Shown: positions 34,015-42,581, numbered from the stretch's first letter. The stretch is 64,000 nucleotides of DNA from Autumnicola musiva (GCF_031846585.1 NZ_JAVRHK010000013.1:48818-112817); one strand, 5' to 3'. The notes: generated from the letters alone by a model not told the origin. Translations and numbers: made by a program.

Positions 34015-34866
34015 ATGGAAAATCAAAAGAAAAATGCTAAACCAAAAGTATGGTTTATTACAGGAGTATCTAAAGGAATGGGGCTTGAAATCACAAAAAC
34101 AGTTTTAAAAAACGGCGGAAAAGTGATCGCCACTTCCAGAAATACGGAAATGCTTTTAGAAAAAATTGGAGATTACAAGGATAATTTACTTCCTGTAAAG
34201 TTGGATATTACTAAAGAAACAGCTGTTGAAAACGCTATTGCTAGCGGCATAGAAAAATTTGGCCGAATAGATGTTGTGATCAATAATGCAGGGTATAACC
34301 TATTAGGCAATATCGAAGAACTAAGTGATAATGAGTTCAGAGAAACAATGAATGTAAATGTGTTTGCAATGGCCACTATTATTAGAAACGTCTTACCACA
34401 TTTACGCGGGCAAAAATCTGGTCATATCATTAATACTTCATCTATGATGGGTTATATGGGTTATGCGGGCAATGGAAGCTATAATGCTTCAAAATTTGCT
34501 GTTATCGGGTTATCTGAAGCTCTTGCTCAAGAAGTCGCTCCATTTGGAATAAAAGTAACAATTCTTGCACCAGGAACATTTCGAACAAATTTTATGAATG
34601 AGGATAGTCTGAATGTAGCGAAAAATAAAATAGATGCCTATAATTTAGATAAACAGGTTGAACAGTTTATTGGGTTTGATGGTAAACAATTAGGTGATCC
34701 TGAAAAATTAGCAGAAGTATTACTCAAAATCACTGAAATGTCCAATCCGCCATTACATCTCCCCTTAGGTTCCGATACCTACAACGCTATTTTTGAGGTA
34801 CGTAAAAACGAAGAAAAAGAGATGGAAAAATGGAAATCTTTATCTTTATCTACTGATTTCAAATAA
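34015..34866 (+). CDS. SDR oxidoreductase
   Basis: A 283-residue classical SDR with TGVSKGMG (16-23), NNAG (90-93), and Tyr156 and Lys160 in YNASK. The C-terminus after residue 200 (GFDGKQLGDPEKLAEVLLKI and PPLHLPLGSDTYNAI) marks the longer SDR branch seen also at 40576. The start MENQKKNAKPK at 34015 is favoured over one six codons upstream. An AraC gene follows after 7 bases but carries an internal stop. Confidence 0.9.
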   Translation: MENQKKNAKPKVWFITGVSKGMGLEITKTVLKNGGKVIATSRNTEMLLEKIGDYKDNLLPVKLDITKETAVENAIASGIEKFGRIDVVINNAGYNLLGNIEELSDNEFRETMNVNVFAMATIIRNVLPHLRGQKSGHIINTSSMMGYMGYAGNGSYNASKFAVIGLSEALAQEVAPFGIKVTILAPGTFRTNFMNEDSLNVAKNKIDAYNLDKQVEQFIGFDGKQLGDPEKLAEVLLKITEMSNPPLHLPLGSDTYNAIFEVRKNEEKEMEKWKSLSLSTDFK

Positions 34867-34873
34867 TTATATC

Positions 34874-35788
34874 GTGAAAAAAGCTGCCCCTTATAGAATT
34901 GATTCCATTACGAAACTTCATAGATTATTTGGTCTCTCAGGACCCGATCATCCTTTAATAAGTATAATCGATTTTGAACTGCTGAAGTTTGAAAATACAG
35001 AAATTTGGAAAAGCTTTTATTATGATTTTTATTGTGTTGCCTGTAAAAAAGGATCTTCTGGAAAATTTAAATACGGGCAACGCAATTATGATTTTGATGA
35101 GGGTTTAATGAGTTTTACTAAACCAGGACAAATTTTTTCTGTAACCGATGTTACCGATGATCCCGTATCAGGATATATGTTGGTTTTTAAACCGGATCTA
35201 ATTCGAAAGTAGGTATTAGCAAAAATTATAGGGGATTATGGATTCTTTTCTTATTCCACGGCGGAAGCCCTGCACCTTTCTGAAAAGGAGGACAAAATAA
35301 TTATCTTCCTTATGCATCAAATGCAGGACGAATTAAAAAATAATATTGATCATTATAGTCAGGATTTAATTGTTTCCCATATAGAACTTCTTCTGCAGTA
35401 TGCAAATCGTTTTTATAATAGGCAGTTTATTACCCGAAAAGCTACTAATAACGATGTATTGCTGAAATTTGAAACAGTTTTAAATGAATATTTTGAAATG
35501 CAAAAACCAATTGAAGACGGAATTCCTTCGGTTCAATATCTTGCCGATTGTTTACATATGTCTCCCGGATATTTAAGCGATTTATTACGTTCTCTCACAG
35601 GGCAAAGTGCCCAGCAGCATATTCACAATAAATTAATTGAAAATGCGAAAGTGTTATTGAGCGCTTCCTCTCTTTCTGTGGCTGAAATTGCTTACGAATT
35701 GGGCTTTGAGTATTCTCAATCCTTTAATAGGCTTTTTAAACGAAAGACAGATTTAACGCCGTTGGAGTTTAGAACAAGCTTTAATTGA
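34874..35788 (+). pseudogene. AraC family regulator, paralogue 3, in-frame TAG
   Basis: A 304-codon frame starting at GTG 34874 and aligning end to end with the paralogues at 27826 and 31655: HRLFGLSGPDHPLISIIDF, YGQRNYDFDEGLMSFTKPGQ, FITRKATNNDVLL and SVAEIAYELGFEYSQSFNRL. It is interrupted by TAG at 35210-35212, exactly where paralogue 1 has a Tyr (LIRKYPLG against LIRK-stop-VLA). There is no frame change, and the rest is well preserved. It is therefore a very recent nonsense mutation, a sequencing error, or a read-through site. Confidence 0.85.
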
Positions 35789-35813
35789 TGGCTAAGTTCC
35801 TAAAATAAACTTA

Positions 35814-36185
35814 TTAAGAATTAATTATTTTTTCCCGGTGTTGATTGCCCCAATCCCGTAACTCATTAATTACTTTTTCCAGTGAACGTCCGTGTGCAGT
35901 AATAGAATACATTACCCTAGGAGGGAAAGTGTCAAAAACTGTTCTAGTGATTAATTGGTTGCCTTCCAATTCTTTCAACTCTTTTGATAAGCTTTTATCA
36001 GTTAAACCTGGAATTTCATCTCGAATTTGTGTAAACCTTTTATCTCCAAAGGTTAAAGAAATAATTATTGGTAATTTCCAGCGTCCATATAGCACGTCAA
36101 GGGCATCTCTAACTGGTAAGATCCATTCTGCACATTCATCGGGATGACCATTTTTTACATTTGGATTTTCTTTTTCCTTAATCAT
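35814..36185 (-). CDS. HxlR family regulator 2
   Basis: A 123-residue winged-helix protein with the core ALDVLYGRWKLPIIISLTFG, KRFTQIRDEIPGLTDKSLSK and ELKELEGNQLITRTVFD. Cys18 (DECAEW) is at the position of the redox-sensing Cys of YodB/HypR-type proteins. It diverges from a zinc-alcohol-dehydrogenase-like gene, and the shared promoter carries repeated GGAAAGT sites (36213-36258). Confidence 0.87.
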   Translation of the reverse strand: MIKEKENPNVKNGHPDECAEWILPVRDALDVLYGRWKLPIIISLTFGDKRFTQIRDEIPGLTDKSLSKELKELEGNQLITRTVFDTFPPRVMYSITAHGRSLEKVINELRDWGNQHREKIINS

Positions 36186-36212
36186 AGTTTCAGTGTTAAC
36201 GTGTGCTTTCTG

Positions 36213-36258
36213 TTTGGAAAGTGCTTTCCAAATGGAAAGTACTGTAAATTGGAAAGTA
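36213..36258. promoter_or_regulatory. HxlR operator cluster
   Basis: A palindrome with arms TTTGGAAAG and CTTTCCAAA (36213-36232, 2-base centre) is followed by two direct copies TGGAAAGTA (36233-36241) and TTGGAAAGTA (36249-36258). The GGAAAGT cores are 17-18 bases apart. They lie between the divergent hxlR and MDR genes. Confidence 0.72.
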
Positions 36259-36295
36259 AATATAATTAATTTTACTCAAAATAAAATTTTTATAT

Positions 36296-37345
36296 ATGGA
36301 AACGACTAAAACCGATACAATGAGACGTTGGGTACTAAAGGCGGGTGAAACAACGCTGGACGGCCTCGAAATCGAGGATGTAGCTATCCCGGAACCGGGA
36401 CCAGGCCAGGTACGGATTAAAATGAAAGCTGCTTCAATCAATTACCGGGATCAAATTGTACTTCAGGGAATGTACGGCGGTGCGGTTTCTTCCGATATCA
36501 TTCCCCTTTCAGATGGAGCAGGTATTATCTATAAGCTTGGTGAAAATGTTACCAAATGGCACGAGGGTGATAAGGTGACTAGTATTTACACTCCGGAAGA
36601 ATGGGCAGATGGACCTCCGATTCCCGGTCTGGATTTTGGACTTGGATCAGAAGGGCATCACGGGGTTTTAGCGGAATATATCATACTAAATGCTGAAAGA
36701 ATCGCCTTAGCTCCGGAAAAATGGACTTTAATCGAAGCGGCCACCATTCCCTGTGCAGCACTCACTGCTTGGACGGCGGTAAATGGAGACCGCCCTTATG
36801 CCAGACCTTTAACAGAAAAGGATAAAGTGCTAGGTTTAGGAACCGGTGGGGTTTCGCTTTTTTCCTTGCTATTTGCCAAAGCGGCCGGTGCTGAAGTAAT
36901 AGGAACGTCCAGCCAGCAAGAAAAATTGGATAAATTAAGCGAGCTTGGAATAACCAATTCGGTAAATTATAGTGAAGAAGAAAAGTGGGGTGAAGTTATA
37001 TTTGATTCTTACGGAGGTGCCTCTAAAGTAATTAACACCGTAGGGGGATCTGCTATCGATCAGACTATTGCTGCCGTAGGATTTGGAGGTGAAATTGCCT
37101 TTATGGGACTTTTTGATTATGCAGATAAGGCGCCTAATTTTGTGAATTTAATGATGAAAGGAGCTTCCATTCGAGGCACGGCCGTAGGAAGTACAGCTGC
37201 TCACTTAGATTTGGTAGACTTTATCAATACGCACGATTTTAAACCTCCAATTCATAAAGTATTTCCCTTTAACGAAGCGGTAGAAGCTTACAAAGCTGCC
37301 ACCTCAAAAGATTTATTCGGAAAGATTGTAATAGAAATCGATTAG
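36296..37345 (+). CDS. Zinc-type/quinone-reductase-like MDR oxidoreductase
   Basis: A 349-residue medium-chain dehydrogenase/reductase. The GroES-like N-terminal domain contains PEPGPGQVRIKMKAASINYR and PLSDGAGIIYKLGENVTKWH. The Rossmann domain has LGLGTGGVSLFSLLFAKAAG and EVIGTSSQQEKLDKLSELGI. The zinc-binding Cys cluster of alcohol dehydrogenases is not apparent, which favours an NADPH:quinone or enone reductase. The SIRGTAVGSTAAHLDLVDFI segment is also typical of this branch. Divergent from an HxlR gene with clear operator repeats. Confidence 0.87.
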   Translation: METTKTDTMRRWVLKAGETTLDGLEIEDVAIPEPGPGQVRIKMKAASINYRDQIVLQGMYGGAVSSDIIPLSDGAGIIYKLGENVTKWHEGDKVTSIYTPEEWADGPPIPGLDFGLGSEGHHGVLAEYIILNAERIALAPEKWTLIEAATIPCAALTAWTAVNGDRPYARPLTEKDKVLGLGTGGVSLFSLLFAKAAGAEVIGTSSQQEKLDKLSELGITNSVNYSEEEKWGEVIFDSYGGASKVINTVGGSAIDQTIAAVGFGGEIAFMGLFDYADKAPNFVNLMMKGASIRGTAVGSTAAHLDLVDFINTHDFKPPIHKVFPFNEAVEAYKAATSKDLFGKIVIEID

Positions 37346-37457
37346 TTCATATTGAGACACCTTTTTTGCAATACAAAGCACTTTTTTTGCACCTCATTCA
37401 CATCTCGTCTTTGCTACTTTTGAAAAGTAAATGATTCATTAATAACGGCAAAAAAGA

Positions 37458-38369
37458 ATGAAAATGAAAGATTCAATTTTAATTATTGGTACAGGTGAAC
37501 TGGGTATTGCAATGATCAGTAATCTAAACAAATACGTCACGGCAAACAATATAGAGTTAGAAAAAATAGGAGTATTGGATTTGCCTGAGGTATTTGAACA
37601 AGATGATAAAGTATTGAAGGTTTTAAAACAGGTGAATGCTGATCCAGTACCCTTGAACTTAAAAGAAAACAGTATAGCTGAATTAGCTAACGTAATTAAA
37701 GAATACGATACAGTTATAAGTTGTAGTGGTTTTTCTATAGGAGCTGGAATGCAGATAAAAATAACCAAAGCTGTATTAAAAGCTAATATAAAGAAATATA
37801 TTCCTTGGCAGTTCGGGGTAGATTATGATAAAATAGGCAGAGGAAGTGCGCAACCATTATTTGATGAACAATTGGATGTCAGAGACCTATTAAGGCAACA
37901 AAATTCTACAAATTGGATAATACTTTCTGTGGGAATGATCACAAGTTTTTTATTTAGAGAAGATTTTGGTGTGATCAGGCTTTCAGAAAAAAAGGTAAAT
38001 GCCTTAGGTGATTGGCAAAATTCCCTCACGTTAACTTCTTGTGATGATATTGGAAAATTAACTATCACCGTTTTGTTTCATAAACCTGAAATTATTGATG
38101 AAGTAGTATTTGTTTCTGGAGAGACACTGACATTTAAGGAGATAGCCGATAGGGTTGAAGAGTTTTTTAATTTTAAAATAGATCGGGTACTTTGGGATGA
38201 AAACTTCCTAAAAAGTGAACTCGCTGAAGAACCCGACGATAATCTTAAGAAGTATAGGTTAGTATTTACAGATCCGGGAGTCTCTTGGCCTATGTCCAAA
38301 ACCTTCAATTTTCAGAATGATATTTCAACCCTAAATTTAAATCAATGGATGAAGGAAAATTTTCAATAA
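37458..38369 (+). CDS. NmrA/isoflavone-reductase-like protein
   Basis: A 303-residue atypical SDR of the NmrA group. The dinucleotide motif is ILIIGTGELGIAMISNL. The conserved KKYIPWQFGVDYDKIGRGSA and WIILSVGMITSFLF segments suggest an aromatic-alcohol or isoflavone reductase-like enzyme. VNALGDWQNSLTLTSCDDIG resembles the family's substrate loop. It stands alone, followed by a 35-base perfect hairpin and a divergent-type AraC gene in the same direction, which may regulate it. Confidence 0.82.
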   Translation: MKMKDSILIIGTGELGIAMISNLNKYVTANNIELEKIGVLDLPEVFEQDDKVLKVLKQVNADPVPLNLKENSIAELANVIKEYDTVISCSGFSIGAGMQIKITKAVLKANIKKYIPWQFGVDYDKIGRGSAQPLFDEQLDVRDLLRQQNSTNWIILSVGMITSFLFREDFGVIRLSEKKVNALGDWQNSLTLTSCDDIGKLTITVLFHKPEIIDEVVFVSGETLTFKEIADRVEEFFNFKIDRVLWDENFLKSELAEEPDDNLKKYRLVFTDPGVSWPMSKTFNFQNDISTLNLNQWMKENFQ

Positions 38370-38403
38370 AAGGATTTCGATTCTTATCTTAGTAAGTAAT
38401 TTA

Positions 38404-38438
38404 AATGTATAAAGGTGTTTTAGGCACCTTTATACATT
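38404..38438 (+). terminator. Perfect 14-base-arm hairpin
   Basis: Arms AATGTATAAAGGTG (38404-38417) and CACCTTTATACATT (38425-38438) with loop TTTTAGG. It lies between the NmrA-like gene and the next AraC gene, 19 bases before the AraC start. It could terminate the upstream transcript or act as an operator or attenuator for araC. Confidence 0.65.
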
Positions 38439-38456
38439 CTAAAATGGGAATGAATT

Positions 38457-39374
38457 ATGAAGAGACCGTTAACCATAGATCGTTTTTATAAATACTTCTT
38501 GAATTCTATTTCACCTGAAAAAAAGACCTCTCCAGGTTTTTTTGATATTTTAGATTGGGAAGACCTTAAGCAAAATGAGGCAGAATGTCGTAATTACCAA
38601 CGTAAATATTTTTTTAAAATAGCGCTGTTAGAGGGTAAGGGTGTATATTCTTTTCAGAATAAAAAAGTAGAGGTCGGAGGTAAATCAATTGTATTTGTAA
38701 ATCCCAGAACCAGAGCAAGTTTCGAAACTTTAGATGAGAATTTTAAGGGAGAGTACTGTGTTTTTTCTGAAAATTTCTTAAACAACTCCAGCAGAATCAA
38801 TTTGTGGTCACTACCGGTATTTACACCGGGGGAAATCTATATTTATTCTCTAGAAAAAGACACATATGAAGAATTGTTTCATATAATGCAGCAGTTGAAA
38901 TTAGAGTTTAAATCTTCATATGCTTTTAAAGAACAATTAATCACAAACAGATTGTTTGATCTTATTCATTATACACAAAAACTAAGTGTTGATACCCCAG
39001 ACACAGGGGCTAATAATCCAAATCATAGTTTGACCGAACGTTTTTTAACTATGCTGGATAACCAATTTCTTTCGGTAAGAAAAGATCATCCTTTACAACT
39101 GCGTTCCCCTAATGATTTTGCAAAAAATTTGGGGACAACCGTTGCATCTCTCAATAGGAATTTAAAAACCTACTTAGGAAAAACTACATCTACCATTATT
39201 AGGGATAAGATAATTCAGGAAGCAAATATTATCTTACTTCATTCAAACTGGGGAATAAAACAAATCGCTTGGGTCTTAAATTTTAAAGAAGATTCTCATT
39301 TTATAAATTATTATAAAAAATATACTGGAAGTACTCCTCAGGAATTTAGGACCTCTAATAAAAGCCTGCAATAG
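38457..39374 (+). CDS. AraC family regulator, diverged
   Basis: A 305-residue AraC-type protein unlike the three paralogues in its sensor domain (FYKYFLNSISPEKKTSPGFF and FQNKKVEVGGKSIVFVNPRT, a cupin-like fold). The C-terminal domain has FAKNLGTTVASLNRNLKTYL and IKQIAWVLNFKEDSHFINYY. It probably regulates the NmrA-like reductase in front of it or the divergent HxlR/VOC pair. The ligand is not predictable. Confidence 0.86.
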   Translation: MKRPLTIDRFYKYFLNSISPEKKTSPGFFDILDWEDLKQNEAECRNYQRKYFFKIALLEGKGVYSFQNKKVEVGGKSIVFVNPRTRASFETLDENFKGEYCVFSENFLNNSSRINLWSLPVFTPGEIYIYSLEKDTYEELFHIMQQLKLEFKSSYAFKEQLITNRLFDLIHYTQKLSVDTPDTGANNPNHSLTERFLTMLDNQFLSVRKDHPLQLRSPNDFAKNLGTTVASLNRNLKTYLGKTTSTIIRDKIIQEANIILLHSNWGIKQIAWVLNFKEDSHFINYYKKYTGSTPQEFRTSNKSLQ

Positions 39375-39538
39375 TGAGTGTTTTTAAATCATAGAAATCA
39401 CTTCTCCATTACTCTTCTATTACAATGAATACGACTACTAATTTTTCTTTTTATAAATAGCCTTGATTAATTAATAGAGATGAAGGCTTAAGAAACTTCA
39501 GAAGAGAAAAAGCGCTACAAAAATTAAAGTAGATTGTA

Positions 39539-39961
39539 TTAGTGCTCTATCAACTCATTTTTTAGCTTGTTAGATATTTCGTCAAGCATTTTAATCTTAT
39601 CTTTTCTAATTGATTCAAAAAATGTATTATCCTCATCAACATCTTTATCGTATTTGGAAGACCATACGATAAATTCTAATAAAATAGGTAAAAGGTCAAT
39701 ACCCTTTTGAGTCAGTCGATACACAAATTTTGATTTGTGGTTGTTATCCTTCGTTTTAGTGATAATACCTGATTGCTCCAGTAAGCTTAACCTATCTGCT
39801 AAAATATTTGTCGAGATCTTTTCTTCAGCATTTAAGAACTCTCCATAATAATGTTTTCCATTAAACATTATATCACGCACAATTAAAAATGTCCATTTAT
39901 CCCCAAATACTTCTAAAGCAGAATTTATTGGACAATTAGATTTCTTCTTAGTCTTTTTCAT
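39539..39961 (-). CDS. HxlR family regulator 3
   Basis: A 140-residue winged-helix protein. SNCPINSALEVFGDKWTFLI carries Cys10, the usual thiol-switch position of the family. ISTNILADRLSLLEQSGIIT is the wing region. The C-terminus is about 20 residues longer than the other two HxlR proteins here and is charged. It diverges from a VOC gene, and repeated ACTACTTG-type operators (39984-40043) overlap the probable VOC promoter. Confidence 0.87.
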   Translation of the reverse strand: MKKTKKKSNCPINSALEVFGDKWTFLIVRDIMFNGKHYYGEFLNAEEKISTNILADRLSLLEQSGIITKTKDNNHKSKFVYRLTQKGIDLLPILLEFIVWSSKYDKDVDEDNTFFESIRKDKIKMLDEISNKLKNELIEH

Positions 39962-39983
39962 AGCACAAAAATACTAAAAAAAT

Positions 39984-40043
39984 AAACTACTTGTAAATCA
40001 AAAGTAGTTACGTATATTTACACTTGCAAAAAGCAAGTAGTTT
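39984..40043. promoter_or_regulatory. HxlR operator overlapping a VOC promoter
   Basis: Perfect 10-base inverted arms AAACTACTTG (39984-39993) and CAAGTAGTTT (40034-40043), with a third, related half site CAAAAGTAGTT at 39999-40009. The candidate plus-strand promoter is TTG at 39991-39993 and TATATTTA at 40013-40020, spaced by 19 bases and lying inside the repeats. Confidence 0.72.
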
Positions 40044-40082
40044 TAATTTAAAAATTACTAGACAGGATCAAAAACCAATTTT

Positions 40083-40538
40083 ATGGAAGAAAAAAGTAAT
40101 TCAGGCTTAAGAACCTTGACTATTTATAATGTTGCATTCGTGGTATCGGATGTAGATAAAGCTGTAGCCTGGTATGCCGATGCTCTCGGCTTTAAATTGC
40201 TAGCTCAAGAGACCATTCCTGATACAAAAGGAACTTTAAATATGGCTTTTCTGGAAGGTGCGGGAATAAAACTGGAAATCCTACAAAATTCAGAAAACCA
40301 GTATGTTGAATCCATTGAAAAGGATGCAAGAACAGAGGCTGCACCAAGTGTGATAGGAAGTAAAGCGATTGTCTTTAAAGTAGAAGATTTAAAGTTGGCC
40401 ACTCAGGAGTTAACTCAGAAAGGGGTAGACTTTTTATGGAAAGAGCGCTATCTGGCAGAAGACCGATTATTCTCTACAATAATTTTAGACCCTGACGGTA
40501 ACCGGATCAATATTTTTCAATCAAACACAGTGGCATAA
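40083..40538 (+). CDS. VOC/glyoxalase-fold protein
   Basis: A 151-residue vicinal-oxygen-chelate protein of the glyoxalase I/bleomycin resistance/dioxygenase superfamily. It shows the two beta-alpha-beta3 halves: YNVAFVVSDVDKAVAWYADA and KAIVFKVEDLKLATQELTQK. The end FSTIILDPDGNRINIFQSN has the family's DPDGN motif. It may isomerise or detoxify an electrophile such as a 2-oxoaldehyde adduct. It is the first gene of a pair with an SDR (37 bases downstream), and probably repressed by HxlR 3. Confidence 0.87.
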   Translation: MEEKSNSGLRTLTIYNVAFVVSDVDKAVAWYADALGFKLLAQETIPDTKGTLNMAFLEGAGIKLEILQNSENQYVESIEKDARTEAAPSVIGSKAIVFKVEDLKLATQELTQKGVDFLWKERYLAEDRLFSTIILDPDGNRINIFQSNTVA

Positions 40539-40575
40539 TTAACGAAAACAAAAAGTATAATTTTTAACTAATTTA

Positions 40576-41436
40576 ATGATGAGTAAAACAGTTTTTATAA
40601 CAGGAACAAGCACAGGATTTGGCAAATTAACCACCATTACACTGGCAAAAGAAGGGTATAAGGTTATAGCGGGAATGAGGGGCATCACAGGTAAAAACAA
40701 AGAGGTAGCCCGGGAACTTTCCCAATTACCGAATGTAGATGTCGTTGAAATAGATGTTATTGAAGATTCTTCAGTACAGGAAGCTTTTGAAAAAACACTA
40801 CAAAAACATCAAAAAATTGATGTATTGGTAAACAATGCAGCGGTTAATGGATTTGGTCTTTTGGAGGCTTATAGTATCGATCAGGTTAAAAATATGTTCG
40901 AGGTCAATTTTTATGGCATATTACGAACCTATCAGGCAGTACTTCCTAGTATGCGCAAAAATCGTAGTGGATTAATCATTAATATTACTTCAGGAGCAAG
41001 TGCACATACTTTGCCATTTATGATTCCGTATCTTGCATCAAAATTTGGGGTTGAAAGTATTACGGAAGGATTACAAGAAGAATTAAAGCAATTTGGAATT
41101 GACAATGTCTCTATACAACCTGGCGTTTATCCAACAGAGATGGGGAGGAATGAAAAACCTGGCTTTCACGGCGATAAACAGAAAATTGCCGAAGCTTACG
41201 AACCTGTAGGGTCTGAACAGTTCAATGCCTTGGGATCTGCATTTCAACGTAAAATGGAACAATATAATCCAGATCCACAACTCATTGCCGATGGAATAAA
41301 AGAACTTATTGAAATGGAAGATGGGGAGAGGCCTCTTCGTTTTCCTTTAGATATTATTGCTGAAGGTACTGACAAAGAATTTATTGAGGCTCGGGCTGAA
41401 ATGAAATCAAGATTTTTGGAAAAATATATGGGCTGA
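40576..41436 (+). CDS. SDR oxidoreductase
   Basis: A 286-residue classical SDR with TGTSTGFG (9-16), NNAA (86-89), and Tyr152 and Lys156 in YLASK. The extended C-terminus (FQRKMEQYNPDPQLIADGIK, RPLRFPLDIIAEGTDKEFIE) is shared with the SDR at 34015. It forms a likely operon with the VOC gene and ends in a strong hairpin terminator. Confidence 0.9.
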   Translation: MMSKTVFITGTSTGFGKLTTITLAKEGYKVIAGMRGITGKNKEVARELSQLPNVDVVEIDVIEDSSVQEAFEKTLQKHQKIDVLVNNAAVNGFGLLEAYSIDQVKNMFEVNFYGILRTYQAVLPSMRKNRSGLIINITSGASAHTLPFMIPYLASKFGVESITEGLQEELKQFGIDNVSIQPGVYPTEMGRNEKPGFHGDKQKIAEAYEPVGSEQFNALGSAFQRKMEQYNPDPQLIADGIKELIEMEDGERPLRFPLDIIAEGTDKEFIEARAEMKSRFLEKYMG

Positions 41437-41449
41437 TTTTTAAATATCT

Positions 41450-41484
41450 ACAACCATTAGCCTTCGAGTAGGGCTAATGGTTGT
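41450..41484 (+). terminator. Rho-independent-type terminator
   Basis: Thirteen-base perfect arms ACAACCATTAGCC (41450-41462) and GGCTAATGGTTGT (41472-41484) with loop TTCGAGTAG, then ATTTTACATT. It begins 14 bases after the SDR stop and marks the end of the redox cluster. Confidence 0.75.
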
Positions 41485-41556
41485 ATTTTACATTAATAAT
41501 AAAATAAGAATTGAAAGGAAGATATTTAGGTAAAATTTAAATATAAAGATGAATTT

Positions 41557-42036
41557 ATGAATTCAAAACAATATTTTCTTGTATTAGTTGTATTTGTTGT
41601 TTTTCTTTCTTGCAAGAACAAAACAACAACTTCAGAAGAAAAAGAACCTACAATTAATGAAACGGTAGTTGAAGAAAGCAAAGGAGCAATAAACCAATCT
41701 TCAAACCTGAATAAAGATCAAATTATTAAAAATCTTCAGGGAAAATGGAAAGAGCCTGAATATCCCTTCCGAAGTGTTGAGATTAGAGAACAGGAAGCTA
41801 AATTTACAGAAGAAGGTGTGGTGGAGGAGCCTAAATTTAGAGCATTTGAAATTTCGAGCAAATGTCCCTTTGAAGTGAATAATATAAAGAACACTACCTA
41901 TTCTGATATTATTTTTATTATAATTGAAAAAGAACGTTGTGAAAAACTAAAAATCACAGATAGTACTTTGATTTTTAGTGGTTACAGTACAAATACGGAA
42001 GCGAATTATGAAATAGTCTACAAAAAGGTGGATTGA
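41557..42036 (+). CDS. Small lipoprotein of unknown function
   Basis: A 159-residue protein with a signal peptide and lipobox (VFVVFLSCKNK, Cys20). An acidic, Thr/Glu-rich linker follows, then a compact domain beginning LQGKWKEPEYPFRSVEIREQ. The GKW start resembles lipocalin-like small domains, but the similarity is too weak for a firm call. No partner is adjacent; an IS256 relic follows. Confidence 0.6.
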   Translation: MNSKQYFLVLVVFVVFLSCKNKTTTSEEKEPTINETVVEESKGAINQSSNLNKDQIIKNLQGKWKEPEYPFRSVEIREQEAKFTEEGVVEEPKFRAFEISSKCPFEVNNIKNTTYSDIIFIIIEKERCEKLKITDSTLIFSGYSTNTEANYEIVYKKVD

Positions 42037-42049
42037 GGTATTTCAATCT

Positions 42050-42545
42050 AAAAGGGTCTGTAAATTAAACTCTGTCTGAATTGGCGTCCAATGATATCCT
42101 CCTCAAATTTAATATAAAGTTATTGGATCGTAAGGCTCCAATAATGCAAAGGGGCTGTCTATTTTTTCTCAATGTTTTTTTGACCAGGTAGACCGGCTTA
42201 AGGAGTGACATATCATTAGTAAAAGCTCCTTTAGTTTTGCTGACTTTCCTGATCTGGCGGTGGAAGGCTTCTATTGCATTAGTGGTGTAGATGATTTCCT
42301 AATAGGTTCAGTGTACTGAAAATAATGGGATAGCTGCTCCCAGTTGCACTGCCAGCTTTCTACGACCACAGGTTATTTACTGCCCCATATCTCCCTTTAA
42401 ATTAATTTAGAAGCTCATATTGTAAGGGTTTTTCAATTACGTTCTTAAGCGTAAAAAACCCATCTGCACCAAGAGGGCTTTTGCCAGAGTTAAACTGGCC
42501 AAGCACTTTCTTCTACAATTCCTGTTCTTCATTTCCGATCATACA
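42050..42545 (-). mobile_element. IS256-family transposase relic
   Basis: Two pieces of a mutator/IS256-type transposase on the minus strand with the middle deleted. The 5' piece reads EEQELQKKVLGQFNSGKSPL and GADGFFTLKNVIEKPLQYEL. The 3' piece reads YPVVVESWQCNWEQLSHYFQ and IIYTTNAIEAFHRQIRKVSK, continuing TKGAFTNDMSLLKPVYLV. The IYTTNAIEA-HRQIRK and TKGAFTND motifs are diagnostic. Frames change several times, and the catalytic DDE core is largely missing. No terminal inverted repeats were identified. Confidence 0.82.
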
Positions 42546-42581
42546 GCGTCCAGCTTTCACCTTCTTTAGGATTTGAACTTA

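Noticed and set aside
34793..34873. Upstream extension of AraC paralogue 3 into the SDR gene
   Set aside because: The frame is open but overlaps the SDR 3' end; homology to the paralogues begins after the GTG at 34874.
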